32,326 nucleotides of DNA, taken from assembly GCA_009885895.1 (NCBI GenBank), contig VFJV01000131.1, positions 1 through 32,326 of the forward strand, written 5' to 3'. Positions 17,643 to 25,956 of the stretch are shown here, piece by piece (position 1 is the first letter of the stretch; each line of letters begins with the position of its first letter). The stretch is from Gammaproteobacteria bacterium. GTDB taxonomy: Bacteria > Pseudomonadota > Gammaproteobacteria > UBA1113. A program made the position numbers and the translations under genes. The notes below the pieces were generated by a model that had not been told where the DNA came from, made no database searches, and was given only the letters and a program-made list of their open reading frames with translations.

Positions 17643-18269
17643 TTGCGCTTTCCCCTTCTTAGTTCTGTGGACGCCAAAGCGAATTCAGGCGCCCCTGGTG
17701 ACAAACCAAAATTAGTAGAACAACCCGATCCCATTGTAGATCATAGCGAGGCATCCAATCTTAAATCTCAATCAAAATTAGAAAGGCCGCCCGAATTAAA
17801 ACCGGGGATTTTTTGTGACAAGCTGAAGCTAAAAGAACAATCTGGATCCATTGAAAGTCATAACAAGGAAATTGATCTTCATTCAGATGAAACATCATCC
17901 TCGCAGAAAATAAATAAAGTAAATTTTTTTCAATGTGACAGCAAAGAAAAGGGACGCATTCTAGAGCAACGAACAGCGGGTTTCTTTTCCGGCTTAAATA
18001 GCCATGTACTAAATTCAAGCCTCCGAGACTGTATTCAAGCATTGAAGAGGGAGTATCAGGATTTTCTAAAAGCTGGAGGGAGGGATGAATATTGTGGGAG
18101 GGGGGAAAATAAAATTAAGGTTTTTAAGGTTTGGATAAATAGGATTATTGATAAGAGTATGGATGAATGCAAACAAAGCGATAAGGATAAATTAACGGAC
18201 TTAAAAAAAAGGTTCAATGAAGCGGTCTGCTTGAATGAAAATTTAGTTATACGGAACCTTAAGCCCTGA
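17643..18269 (+). CDS. Hypothetical protein, effector-like, 5' end uncertain
   Basis: I do not recognise this protein. The frame is open from 17535 to 18269, but the only conventional start in it is TTG at 17643, giving 208 residues; with the 17501 ORF joined by a one-base shift it would be about 255. The product is very polar, rich in Lys, Glu, Ser and Asp, with no signal peptide or membrane segment. It has two similar N-terminal units (KPKLVEQPDPIVDHSE and KLKLKEQSGSIESHNKE), then a helical C-terminal part (about 115-208) with LRDCIQALKREYQDFLK and DKLTDLKKRFNEAVCLNE. Base composition is more A-rich than neighbouring core genes. An upstream PmrA-box match suggests a Dot/Icm-type substrate. 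It could instead be a decaying pseudogene. Confidence 0.5.
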   Translation: MRFPLLSSVDAKANSGAPGDKPKLVEQPDPIVDHSEASNLKSQSKLERPPELKPGIFCDKLKLKEQSGSIESHNKEIDLHSDETSSSQKINKVNFFQCDSKEKGRILEQRTAGFFSGLNSHVLNSSLRDCIQALKREYQDFLKAGGRDEYCGRGENKIKVFKVWINRIIDKSMDECKQSDKDKLTDLKKRFNEAVCLNENLVIRNLKP

Positions 18270-18353
18270 GCGTATAGCTGCTTGTTAAGACGAGTTTTTA
18301 GCCTTGTATACTCTTCGCATTTGTAGTTAAGGGTTCTTGCCTTCTCCCATCTC

Positions 18354-18387
18354 GCTCCAGTCATGTAGATTACTACACTCCTGGAGC
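18354..18387. repeat. Nested inverted repeat between the hypothetical gene and the thioesterase gene
   Basis: GCTCCAG (18354-18360) pairs with CTGGAGC (18381-18387). Inside, GTAG (18365-18368) pairs with CTAC (18373-18376) around ATTA, with symmetrical 4-base internal loops. The 145-base gap 18270-18414 between convergent genes otherwise holds no gene. There is no U-run typical of a terminator, so it looks more like a repeat-element palindrome. Confidence 0.5.
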
Positions 18388-18403
18388 TCGAGGACTAGTT
18401 TTC

Positions 18404-18432
18404 TACCCTAAAAATCAACTGCTATGATTATA
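18404..18432. repeat. Dispersed short repeat, copy A
   Basis: TACCCTAAAAA, two variable bases, AACTGCTATG, then an AT-rich TATAT. It spans the stop codon of the thioesterase gene. A second copy with the same two blocks in the same order and spacing lies at 28287-28314, at the 3' end of zapD, and the AACTGCTATG block with GTAT also follows murD at 8654. Confidence 0.5.
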
Positions 18433-18882
18433 TAAGGCTAAACGCATTTGCCTGCGTTTCAAGGCTTCATCAAAACGTCTTTTTTCATCCTCATCACGCA
18501 AATTGAGCGCAGGGATGGGAATGGGCTGTTGGTTTGCATCTATAGCCACCATAGTGATGTAACAGGTATTGGTGTGGCGAATTTGCCCCGTTTGCAGGTT
18601 TTCGGTGGTCACGCGTATGCCGATTTCCATAGAGGTTTTACCCACATAATTGACATTGGCATAGCAGGTTAATAATTCTCCTACATAAATAGGCTCTTTG
18701 AAAAACACCTGGTCAACGGATAAAGTGACCAAAGTTAAACCACAATAGCGCGCGCCACAAACATAGGCAACGCGGTCTAGAAAGCCCAATAACCAACCCC
18801 CATGCACATTACCTAAAAAGTTGGCCATTTGAGGCACCATGATTTCAGACATCACAACCGTACGCGCTCTTTCTTTGTTCAT
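18415..18882 (-). CDS. Acyl-CoA thioesterase (hotdog fold, YciA/BACH-like)
   Basis: Hydrolyses acyl-CoA thioesters to free acid and CoA. The 155-residue hotdog protein contains the hallmark GNVHGGWLLGFLDRVAYVCGARYCG helix region, with an Asp in the position expected for catalysis, followed by VTLSVDQVFFKEPIYVGELLTCYANV, VGKTSMEIGIRV and a C-terminal NTCYITMVAID strand. I place the start at the ATG at 18882, because GGAG lies seven bases upstream; the in-frame TTG at 18894 overlaps that ribosome binding site. The gene is divergent from etfB across a promoter region. Substrate length is not evident; the nearby electron-transfer flavoprotein genes are compatible with fatty-acid metabolism. Confidence 0.88.
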   Translation of the reverse strand: MNKERARTVVMSEIMVPQMANFLGNVHGGWLLGFLDRVAYVCGARYCGLTLVTLSVDQVFFKEPIYVGELLTCYANVNYVGKTSMEIGIRVTTENLQTGQIRHTNTCYITMVAIDANQQPIPIPALNLRDEDEKRRFDEALKRRQMRLALYNHSS

Positions 18883-18961
18883 AAGTTGCTCCAATTACAT
18901 CAATATAGTTCATTTTAGCATTAATTGCATCGATTCAGGAAATTTTTCACCAAAGGCTATT

Positions 18962-18989
18962 TTGCAAAAGCCTCAGATCCCGGTATACT
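18962..18989 (+). promoter_or_regulatory. Sigma70-type promoter for the etfB-led operon
   Basis: TTGCAA (18962-18967), 16 bases, TATACT (18984-18989), with the start of transcription near 18996 and GGAG four bases before the etfB ATG. It is the only good promoter before a 9-kb run of eight collinear genes. Confidence 0.65.
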
Positions 18990-19020
18990 AGCCGCATGGA
19001 TAGTATAATTTTGGAGCTAT

Positions 19021-19779
19021 ATGAAAGTCTTAGTGGCCCTTAAACGTGTTGTTGATCCTTATGTCAAAATCCGTGTGCGCGCCGATGGCAGTGGTGTAGA
19101 AACCAGCAATGTCAAAATGGGCACTAATCCCTTCGATGAAATTGCTATAGAAGAAGCGGTTCGTTTAAAAGAGCAAGGTTTAGTCAGCAGTACGACGGTT
19201 GTGGCCATAGGGCATGTGGCGAGTCTAGAAAACCTGCGCGCAGCCTTGGCCTTAGGAATAGACACTGCATTATTTGTTCCTTGCGATGAAATGCTACAAC
19301 CTTTAGCGGTGGCGCGCATTTTACAACAGCTTGTTGCTAGAGAGTCTGCGCAATTAGTCATTATGGGCAAACAAGCCATAGACGATGACAATAACCAAAC
19401 AGGGCAAATGCTAGCGGCATTGTTGTCTTGGCCTCAATGCACTTTTGCAAGTGAAGTCAAAATCGTAGAAGAAGGTGCTTCAGTAGAAGTCACTCGCGAA
19501 ATTGATGGTGGTTTCGAAGTTATTTTGGCGTCGTTGCCAGCGGTCATTACCACCGATCTGCGTTTGAATACACCGCGTTATGCCTCTTTGCCGAATATTA
19601 TGCGCGCCAAACAAAAGCCATTAGCAACGGTAACTTTAGAAGAATTGGCCGTGAATATTCAAACAGGTTTTAAAGTGTTGTCCATAGCCGCACCTAAAGC
19701 GCGCAAAGCAGGCGTTATGGTCGATTCAGTGGATGACTTATTGGACAAGTTAAAAAATGAAGCGAAGGTGATAGGATGA
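19021..19779 (+). CDS. etfB: Electron transfer flavoprotein beta subunit
   Basis: EtfB pairs with EtfA to form a soluble FAD/AMP heterodimer that takes electrons from acyl-CoA and other dehydrogenases to ETF-ubiquinone oxidoreductase. The 252-residue length is typical. Visible features are the N-terminal MKVLVALKRVVDPYVKIRV, NPFDEIAIEEAVRLKE, the nucleotide-site GKQAIDDDNNQTGQMLAALL and the ETF-beta signature region VTREIDGGFEVILASLPAVITTDLRLNTPRYASLPNIMRAKQKPL. GGAG lies before the ATG. Its stop overlaps the etfA start by 4 bases (ATGA). No ETF-quinone oxidoreductase or acyl-CoA dehydrogenase is in the window. Confidence 0.97.
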   Translation: MKVLVALKRVVDPYVKIRVRADGSGVETSNVKMGTNPFDEIAIEEAVRLKEQGLVSSTTVVAIGHVASLENLRAALALGIDTALFVPCDEMLQPLAVARILQQLVARESAQLVIMGKQAIDDDNNQTGQMLAALLSWPQCTFASEVKIVEEGASVEVTREIDGGFEVILASLPAVITTDLRLNTPRYASLPNIMRAKQKPLATVTLEELAVNIQTGFKVLSIAAPKARKAGVMVDSVDDLLDKLKNEAKVIG

Positions 19780-20711
19780 CAGTATTGATTATTGCCGAAC
19801 ACGACAATCAAAGCTTAAAGCCTAGTACCTTGGCTGTTATTGCAGCAGCGGAGCAATTAGCGTTACCTATAGAAGTGTTGGTTGCTGGTTATCAATGCCA
19901 GGCTGTAGTGGAGAAGGTGCGTTCTTTGAAAGCGGTTCATTGCGTTATCGTTGCCGACCATGAGGCCTATAGAGATCAATTGTCTGAGAATCTAGCGCTG
20001 TTGCTGCAGTTTTTAAGCCCAGGCTATAGCCATATTTTAGCGGCAGCGTCTACCTTTGGAAAAGATCTATTGCCACGGTTGGCCGGATTGTTGCAGGTGA
20101 GCATGGCGTCGGATATTGTGGAAATAATAGATCCCAATACCTTCATACGCCCAATTTATGCCGGCAATGCGTTGGCTACGGTGTGTTTGCAGGATGCAGT
20201 CCGTTTAATCACGGTACGCAGTAGCGCGTTTAATGTTGCGCTTAGTGTCAAAGAAGAGCTCGCAGAACGTCGCGTGTGTGATGCCGTGTATGTCTTAGAA
20301 AAAACGAAATTGATCCAACGGCAAGAAACTAAAAGTGCGCGTCCCGAATTAGGGCAGGCTAAAGTGGTTATTTCTGGTGGCCGTGGTCTACAGAATAAAG
20401 AAAACTTTGCCTTAATAGAACAGTTGGCCGATAAACTCAATGCAGCGGTAGGCGCGTCGCGCGCAGCCGTGGATGCAGGTTTTGTACCCAACGATTATCA
20501 AGTGGGACAAACAGGCAAGATAGTAGCACCCGATCTCTACATTGCGATAGGGATATCCGGGGCAATACAACATTTGGCGGGTATGAAAGACAGTCGCGTT
20601 ATCGTTGCAATTAATAAAGATGCCGAAGCGCCTATTTTTCAAATTGCCGATTATGGTTTGGTGGGGGATTTATTTAAAATTATCCCCGAGTTATTAACGA
20701 AGTTACCCTAA
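19776..20711 (+). CDS. etfA: Electron transfer flavoprotein alpha subunit
   Basis: FAD-binding partner of EtfB. The 311-residue product has the N-terminal alpha/beta domain (HILAAASTFGKDLLPRLAGLL, IVEIIDPNTFIRPIYAGNALATV) and the C-terminal FAD domain. In the latter, VVISGGRGLQNKENFALIEQLAD, VGASRAAVDAGFVPNDYQVGQTGKIVAPDLYIAIGISGAIQHLAGM and VAINKDAEAPIFQIADYGLVGDLF closely follow the ETF-alpha pattern. The QTGKIVAP and ISGAIQH residues contact FAD in characterised ETFs. It is translationally coupled to etfB, and ald follows 22 bases later. Confidence 0.97.
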   Translation: MTVLIIAEHDNQSLKPSTLAVIAAAEQLALPIEVLVAGYQCQAVVEKVRSLKAVHCVIVADHEAYRDQLSENLALLLQFLSPGYSHILAAASTFGKDLLPRLAGLLQVSMASDIVEIIDPNTFIRPIYAGNALATVCLQDAVRLITVRSSAFNVALSVKEELAERRVCDAVYVLEKTKLIQRQETKSARPELGQAKVVISGGRGLQNKENFALIEQLADKLNAAVGASRAAVDAGFVPNDYQVGQTGKIVAPDLYIAIGISGAIQHLAGMKDSRVIVAINKDAEAPIFQIADYGLVGDLFKIIPELLTKLP

Positions 20712-20733
20712 ATTTATAAACAGGAGCAAAATA

Positions 20734-21858
20734 ATGAAAATTGGTTTACCTAAAGAAATTAAGACCCTAGAAAACCGCGTGGCATTGGTACCCTCTAGTG
20801 TGCAGGAATTAACGCGTTGTGGCCACGAAGTTTTTGTGGAAACAAATGCAGGTCTAGGCATAGGCATCAGTGATGCCGAATATGCCGCTGTGGGGGCAAA
20901 AATTTTGCCATGCGCAGCCGATGTTTTTTCCTCTGCCACATTAATCGTTAAGGTGAAAGAGCCTCAGCCGGTTGAATGCAGAATGCTGACTAAAGATCAC
21001 ACGTTATTTACCTATTTGCATTTAGCCCCTGATGCGGAACAAGCCCAATTGCTCCTGGCCTCGCAATGCTGTGCGATTGCGTATGAAACGGTAACCGATG
21101 CGTATCAAGGTTTGCCTTTATTATCGCCTATGAGCGAGGTTGCAGGACGCATGGCCATACAAGCGGGCGCACATTGCTTGGAAAAACCTCAAGGCGGTAG
21201 CGGTGTTTTATTAGGCGGTGTTCCCGGGGTTCCTTCTGCTAAAGTGGTTATATTGGGTGGTGGGGTTGTAGGTACCAATGCAATCCGTATGGCCATAGGT
21301 CAAGAAGCGCACGTCACGGTCATTGATAAATCTTTAAAACGCTTAAAAGAATTGGACCTGCAATTTGCTTCTAGATTAAATACGCTTTACGCCACAGTGC
21401 ACGCTATAGAAAAAGCGGTTATCAACGCAGATTTGGTTATTGGTGCGGTCTTGGTTCCGGGTGCTTCAGCACCGCAATTGGTTACGCGGGAACAGTTAAA
21501 GAAAATGCGCAAGGGTTCGGTCTTAGTTGATGTTGCAATCGATCAAGGCGGTTGTTTTGAAACCAGCCGAGCTACGACGCATGCAGAACCCATCTACGAA
21601 GAAGAGGGTATTATTCACTATTGTGTGGCTAATATGCCGGGTGCGGTGCCGCGTACAGCAGCCTTTGCTTTAAATAATGCAACGTTGCCTTTTGTGCTGT
21701 CATTGGCGAATAAGGGCATAAAACAAGCTTTGTTAGAAGATCCCCATTTATTAAATGGTCTTAATGTGTATCATGGGCATATTACCTATAAAGCGGTTGC
21801 TGAAGCATTAAATAAAACGTATGTTCCGGCTTTAGAAGCTTTGTGCGGTTCTGATTAA
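20734..21858 (+). CDS. ald: Alanine dehydrogenase
   Basis: NAD-dependent oxidative deamination of L-alanine to pyruvate and ammonium, or the reverse. The 374-residue product begins MKIGLPKEIKTLENRVALVP and has VKVKEPQPVE, a FTYLHLAPD block, the NAD-binding VVILGGGVVGTNAIRMAIG and the C-terminal VANMPGAVPRTAAFALNNATLPFVL, all standard for Ald. GGAG lies eight bases before the ATG. The stop overlaps the aminopeptidase ATG by one base (TAATG). Beside an aminopeptidase it would let peptide-derived alanine enter central metabolism, which fits an amino-acid-using intracellular bacterium (inference). Confidence 0.97.
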   Translation: MKIGLPKEIKTLENRVALVPSSVQELTRCGHEVFVETNAGLGIGISDAEYAAVGAKILPCAADVFSSATLIVKVKEPQPVECRMLTKDHTLFTYLHLAPDAEQAQLLLASQCCAIAYETVTDAYQGLPLLSPMSEVAGRMAIQAGAHCLEKPQGGSGVLLGGVPGVPSAKVVILGGGVVGTNAIRMAIGQEAHVTVIDKSLKRLKELDLQFASRLNTLYATVHAIEKAVINADLVIGAVLVPGASAPQLVTREQLKKMRKGSVLVDVAIDQGGCFETSRATTHAEPIYEEEGIIHYCVANMPGAVPRTAAFALNNATLPFVLSLANKGIKQALLEDPHLLNGLNVYHGHITYKAVAEALNKTYVPALEALCGSD

Positions 21859-23240
21859 TGCCCTTATTTAAAATAGATGACGCTAAAACGGGTGTAACGC
21901 CTATACGCGTTTTGGCTACAGCCATGTATGAGGCTTGGTTGAACTCACAGAATGAGCGCACTCAAAAATGGTTGCAGAGCAGCCGTTTTATTGCGGGAAA
22001 TGAAAAATGGACTTATATCGTCGATGACACTGCGGCGGTTACAGAAGTGTTATTGATTTGTGACAATCCTGAAAAACGTTTGAGTGGTGCTGCTATGATC
22101 ACGCAATTGCCTATAGGCGATTATGCCTTCTTGCGTGAGGGTATAAGTGCAACCTCTTTGCGCCAATTGACTACTACCTGGGGTTTGGCTCAGTATCAAT
22201 TTAACCGTTATCGCACATTGAATCAAAAAGAAAAACTTTGTTTGCATATTCAAGAAACTGAACGTGTGGCACTGCATTGGGTAGAGAGCATTAGCCTGGT
22301 TCGAGATTTAATCAATACACCCGCAGAAGATTTGGGTCCTTTGGAACTGGCTAATTATTGTCACGATTTTTGTAAGCGTTTTTCTGGAACGATGCAAGAA
22401 ATCGTGGGTGATGATTTACTAAAACAAGGCTATCCTCTTACGCATGCGGTAGGCAGGGGCAGTCATCGAGAACCCCGGTTAATCGATATGCGTTTGGGCA
22501 AGGCTGAAGATCCTTTATTAATCTTGATTGGCAAAGGCGTGTGTTTTGATTCCGGCGGTCTAGACATTAAATCTGCTGACAACATGCTATTGATGAAAAA
22601 AGACATGGGGGGAGCGGCGCATGTTCTAGGATTGGCGAACATGATTTTATTGCAACAATTGCCTATACAGTTGCGGGTGTTAATTCCAGCGGTTGAAAAT
22701 GTGATTAGTGCTAAGGCCTTTAAACCCGGGGATGTTTATACTGCACGCAATGGTTTGTCTGTGGAAATAGGCAATACGGATGCCGAAGGGCGCCTGGTTT
22801 TGGCGGATGCCTTAGTAGAAGCGGCCGGCCATAACGCCTGTTTAGTGATTGATTTTGCCACTCTAACGGGAGCAGCACGCGTGGCCTTAGGACCAGATAT
22901 TCCGGTATTTTTTTGTGGCGATCGCCAAATACAAGCCAAAATAATGGAAGCCAGTGATAAAACAGGCGAGTGTTTATGGCCCTTGCCTTTACATGCGCCT
23001 TATAAAGAATATCTTAAAAGTCCGATTGCGGATATCAATAACAGTGGTCCTTCGTACGCTGGGGCGATTACAGCGGCGCTTTTTTTGCAAGAATTTGCTC
23101 CCAAAACGATACCATGGATCCATATTGATTTAATGGCGTATAATCTGAGTAGTCAGCCCGGTCGTCCACAAGGCGGTGAGGCCATGGGCTTAAATGCAAT
23201 ACTGACCTTTGTGCAAGACTATTGCATAAAGCTGAAATAA
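21858..23240 (+). CDS. Leucyl aminopeptidase, peptidase family M17
   Basis: A dinuclear-metal cytosolic aminopeptidase, normally hexameric. The 460-residue product carries the M17 metal and catalytic blocks: LIGKGVCFDSGGLDIKSADN, MLLMKKDMGGAAHVLGLA and the family signature NTDAEGRLVLADAL, followed by LTGAARVALG and the C-terminal HIDLMAYN and GRPQGGEAMG. The N-terminal domain (about 1-150) is shorter and more divergent than that of PepA (about 500 residues), placing it with the PepB-like or general leucyl aminopeptidase members. PepA-type DNA binding is not implied. It overlaps ald by one base and is followed by rimK. Confidence 0.93.
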   Translation: MPLFKIDDAKTGVTPIRVLATAMYEAWLNSQNERTQKWLQSSRFIAGNEKWTYIVDDTAAVTEVLLICDNPEKRLSGAAMITQLPIGDYAFLREGISATSLRQLTTTWGLAQYQFNRYRTLNQKEKLCLHIQETERVALHWVESISLVRDLINTPAEDLGPLELANYCHDFCKRFSGTMQEIVGDDLLKQGYPLTHAVGRGSHREPRLIDMRLGKAEDPLLILIGKGVCFDSGGLDIKSADNMLLMKKDMGGAAHVLGLANMILLQQLPIQLRVLIPAVENVISAKAFKPGDVYTARNGLSVEIGNTDAEGRLVLADALVEAAGHNACLVIDFATLTGAARVALGPDIPVFFCGDRQIQAKIMEASDKTGECLWPLPLHAPYKEYLKSPIADINNSGPSYAGAITAALFLQEFAPKTIPWIHIDLMAYNLSSQPGRPQGGEAMGLNAILTFVQDYCIKLK

Positions 23241-23254
23241 AATAAGTGAGTATT

Positions 23255-24178
23255 ATGACATCCAAAAAAAAAATGAACATCGCCATTTTATCTCTTAACG
23301 ATGAGTTGTATTCAACGCGCCGTTTGGTAGAAGAAGGTGAAAAAAGAGGGCATCACATCACCGTCGTTGATTATTTGTCGTGTTATGTCAACATCACACC
23401 CACGGGTGCGCATGTTTATTATAAAGGTGAAAAATTAACAAACTTTGATGCCATTATTCCACGCATTAGTGCTAAGCGTACTGTCTACGGTACTGCCATT
23501 GTGCGCCAACTAGAAACGAAAGGCATGTATTGCATTAATTCATCCTTGTCGATTACGCGCGCACGGGACAAATTACGATCGTTGCAATTGCTCTGTAGAA
23601 AGGGTATAGGTATGCCTATTACGGGTTTTGCACACCAATCTAAAGATATTAACACGCTGATAAAAATGGTCGGTGGTCCGCCGGTCGTGATTAAACTCTT
23701 GGAAGGAACACAAGGTGTGGGGGTTGTGCTTGCTGAATCTTACGCGGCGGCGTCTAGTGTCATGCAAACCTTAATGGGGTTAAATGCCAATATTATTGTG
23801 CAAGAATTTATTTCTGAAGCCAATGGCGAAGATTTAAGATGTCTAGTGGTAGGCAATAAAGTGGTTGCCAGTATGTTACGTAAAGCGCAAAGTGGTGAGT
23901 TTCGCGCTAATGTGCATCAGGGAGGTAGTGCTCATTCCGTTAAATTAGATGCTCTGGAAAAAGAAACCGCGCTAAAAGCCACCAAAATTATAGGCCTTAA
24001 TTTAGCCGGCGTCGATATATTGCGATCTAAACGGGGACCCTTGGTGCTGGAAGTCAACGCTTCTCCAGGTTTAGAAGGCATTGAAACGTCTACCGGTAAA
24101 AATGTAGCGGGAATGATCTACGCACATATTGAGAAAAATGCTAAGCCCTTGCATCCGGATAAACCCTATCATGGCTAG
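23255..24178 (+). CDS. rimK: Ribosomal protein S6 glutamate ligase RimK
   Basis: An ATP-grasp ligase that adds glutamate residues to the C-terminus of ribosomal protein S6. The 307-residue product (from ATG 23255) has [27 protein letters not shown] at the N-terminus, [18 protein letters not shown], the ATP-binding [21 protein letters not shown], the catalytic-core segment [11 protein letters not shown] and the metal-binding [14 protein letters not shown]. The start could also be GTG 23246 or ATG 23273. I favour 23255 because AAGTGAG sits just upstream, though it is a weak site. The stop overlaps the start of the retropepsin-like gene by 8 bases. The rimK-rimB pairing matches the rimABK regulatory module described in Pseudomonas. 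Confidence 0.93.
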   Translation: MTSKKKMNIAILSLNDELYSTRRLVEEGEKRGHHITVVDYLSCYVNITPTGAHVYYKGEKLTNFDAIIPRISAKRTVYGTAIVRQLETKGMYCINSSLSITRARDKLRSLQLLCRKGIGMPITGFAHQSKDINTLIKMVGGPPVVIKLLEGTQGVGVVLAESYAAASSVMQTLMGLNANIIVQEFISEANGEDLRCLVVGNKVVASMLRKAQSGEFRANVHQGGSAHSVKLDALEKETALKATKIIGLNLAGVDILRSKRGPLVLEVNASPGLEGIETSTGKNVAGMIYAHIEKNAKPLHPDKPYHG

Positions 24179-24647
24179 GGTTTTCGAAAAATCATTGCTA
24201 GGGTGGCAAGAATGGTGTGGTATGCCTTTACTCCATATTCCTTATATTAAAGCTAAAATTGATACCGGTGCAAAAACATCTGCCTTACACGCCTTTAATA
24301 TTTCAGAATTTACACAAGATCAGCAAAAATGGGTTGAATTTGAAATTCACCCTTTGCAAGGCACGCACAAAATCATTCAAAAATGTCAGGCAAAAGTAAT
24401 CGATGAACGTGAAGTAATGAGCTCAACGGGACATAAAGAGCATCGTTATGTCATTATGACGACCCTAACGTTAGGGCTCCAATCGTATTCTATAGAATTA
24501 ACATTGTCTAATCGCGATCTTATGAAATTTAGAATGTTATTAGGGCGAGAAGCCTTAAAAAAACAGTTTTTAGTCGATCCTTCTCACAAAATGCTATTGG
24601 GGCGATATACTAGAAAAGAAGTTACGAGGGCTTATCATGCAACTTAA
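24171..24647 (+). CDS. rimB: RimK-associated retropepsin-like protease (RimB family)
   Basis: A small protein of the family often labelled ATP-dependent zinc protease, which has a retropepsin-like aspartic protease fold. The 158-residue product (ATG 24171) begins near [34 protein letters not shown]31-T-G33 is the aspartic-protease-type motif. Later [20 protein letters not shown] is the second conserved block. Upstream TTG 24129 and ATG 24138 are also in frame but would put a non-conserved tail before the family's usual start. It overlaps the rimK end and the adiC-like start by about 10 bases. In Pseudomonas, RimB is a protease partner of RimK that modulates S6 modification; the same role is inferred here. 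Confidence 0.88.
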   Translation: MARVFEKSLLGWQEWCGMPLLHIPYIKAKIDTGAKTSALHAFNISEFTQDQQKWVEFEIHPLQGTHKIIQKCQAKVIDEREVMSSTGHKEHRYVIMTTLTLGLQSYSIELTLSNRDLMKFRMLLGREALKKQFLVDPSHKMLLGRYTRKEVTRAYHAT

Positions 24648-25956
24648 AAAATCAAATACCATGGGTCCTATTATGTTAACGGCATTGGTTGCCAGCAACA
24701 TGATGGGTTCTGGTGTTTTTCTATTACCAGCAAGCTTAGCCAATGTAGGCAGTATTAGCGCATTAGGGTGGTTAATAACCACTGCGGGTGCTTTGGCCTT
24801 AGCGTGGCTTTTTGCGCGTTTAGCCTTGCGTCTTCCTAAAGCGGGAGGTCCTTACGCTTATGCTAAAAGTGCTTTTGGCGATTATTTAGGATTTCAAACC
24901 ATTTACATTTATTGGTTAGCCAATTGGGTTGGTAATATTGGTATTGCCATAGCGGGCATTGGTTATTTGAGTTTCTTTTTTCCTATATTGTCACAGGGTT
25001 GGCCTAGCGTATTTGCGAGTATGGCTGCGATTTGGTTTTTCACCGGTCTTAATTTTTTTGGTGCAAGAACATTGGGTAAGGTCATTTCTTTTACCAGTTG
25101 CGTTATGTTTATTCCACTCATCGGTACGGCAGCGTTGGGTTGGTTTTGGTTTGACAAAAGTACGTTTATGAGTGCCTATAATGTCAGCACGCACAGTGAT
25201 TTTTGGGCCATTAGTCATTCAGCCGCGTTAACATTGTGGGCTTTTATAGGCGTGGAATCGGCAGCGGTGTGTGCGGGTATGTCTAGCAATCCTAAAAGAG
25301 ATGTGCCTATAGCCACGATAGCCGGAACGTTGATTGCGGCCGTTGTCTATTGTTTAAGTTCAACGGCTATTATGGGAATTGTTCCGAATGCGGCCTTAGT
25401 GCATTCTGCCGCGCCATTTTCATTGGCTGCAACGCTAACCCTAGGTGAAACGGCAGGGCGAATAGTCAGTGTCTGTGCTATTGTGGCTTGTTTGGGATCT
25501 TTAGGCGGTTGGATATTATTGGTAGGCGGTTCTGCCAAAGCGGCTGCCGATGATAAGTTATTTCCTAAGGTATTTTCCAAGGTCAATCGCAGAGAGGTAC
25601 CTGCTAAAGGTTTAATCGTCATTAGTATATTGATGAGCATTTTATTGCTCTTAACGCATTCAAGTAATTTAGGCAAGCAATTTCAAATCATTGCTTCTGT
25701 AGCCGTATTTTTAACACTATTACCCTATCTTTATTCGGCAGTGGCCTTAAGTGTTTTTCTCCAAGATGAGACTGTTAAAACGAATAAATATCATACGCTA
25801 GAAACCTTGATGAGCATTGCGGTGATGGGTTATATTTTTTGGGCCATTTTAGGGGAAGGGCAGAAAATAGTTTTTTTGGGATTTATTGTGCTATTATTAG
25901 GTATTCCTGCATATAGTTGGGTACTCTGGAATAAAAGAAGGTATGCTAATGATTAA
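24637..25956 (+). CDS. adiC: AdiC-like basic amino acid/polyamine antiporter (APC family)
   Basis: An inner-membrane exchanger with about twelve hydrophobic segments (439 residues; E. coli AdiC has 445). Segments align with recalled E. coli AdiC: SNMMGSGVFLLPASLANVG (unwound helix 1 with the substrate-binding GSG), GGPYAYAKSAFGDYLGFQT, WLANWVGNIGIA, LTLWAFIGVESAAVCAG (equivalent of the gating Trp202 region), SSTAIMGIVPNAAL and CLGSLGGWILLVGGSAKAAADD (equivalent of Trp293). AdiC swaps external arginine for internal agmatine. Similarity to CadB (lysine/cadaverine) is also visible but weaker. It is coupled to the downstream decarboxylase, which overlaps its stop by 8 bases. Together they form an acid-resistance module that consumes cytoplasmic protons. 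Confidence 0.88.
   Translation: MQLKKSNTMGPIMLTALVASNMMGSGVFLLPASLANVGSISALGWLITTAGALALAWLFARLALRLPKAGGPYAYAKSAFGDYLGFQTIYIYWLANWVGNIGIAIAGIGYLSFFFPILSQGWPSVFASMAAIWFFTGLNFFGARTLGKVISFTSCVMFIPLIGTAALGWFWFDKSTFMSAYNVSTHSDFWAISHSAALTLWAFIGVESAAVCAGMSSNPKRDVPIATIAGTLIAAVVYCLSSTAIMGIVPNAALVHSAAPFSLAATLTLGETAGRIVSVCAIVACLGSLGGWILLVGGSAKAAADDKLFPKVFSKVNRREVPAKGLIVISILMSILLLLTHSSNLGKQFQIIASVAVFLTLLPYLYSAVALSVFLQDETVKTNKYHTLETLMSIAVMGYIFWAILGEGQKIVFLGFIVLLLGIPAYSWVLWNKRRYAND

Noticed and set aside
17531-17734. 67-residue minus-strand ORF over the 5' end of the orphan gene
   Set aside because: No ribosome binding site or family match, and it is antisense to the better-supported plus-strand frame, though the weak status of that frame leaves slight doubt.
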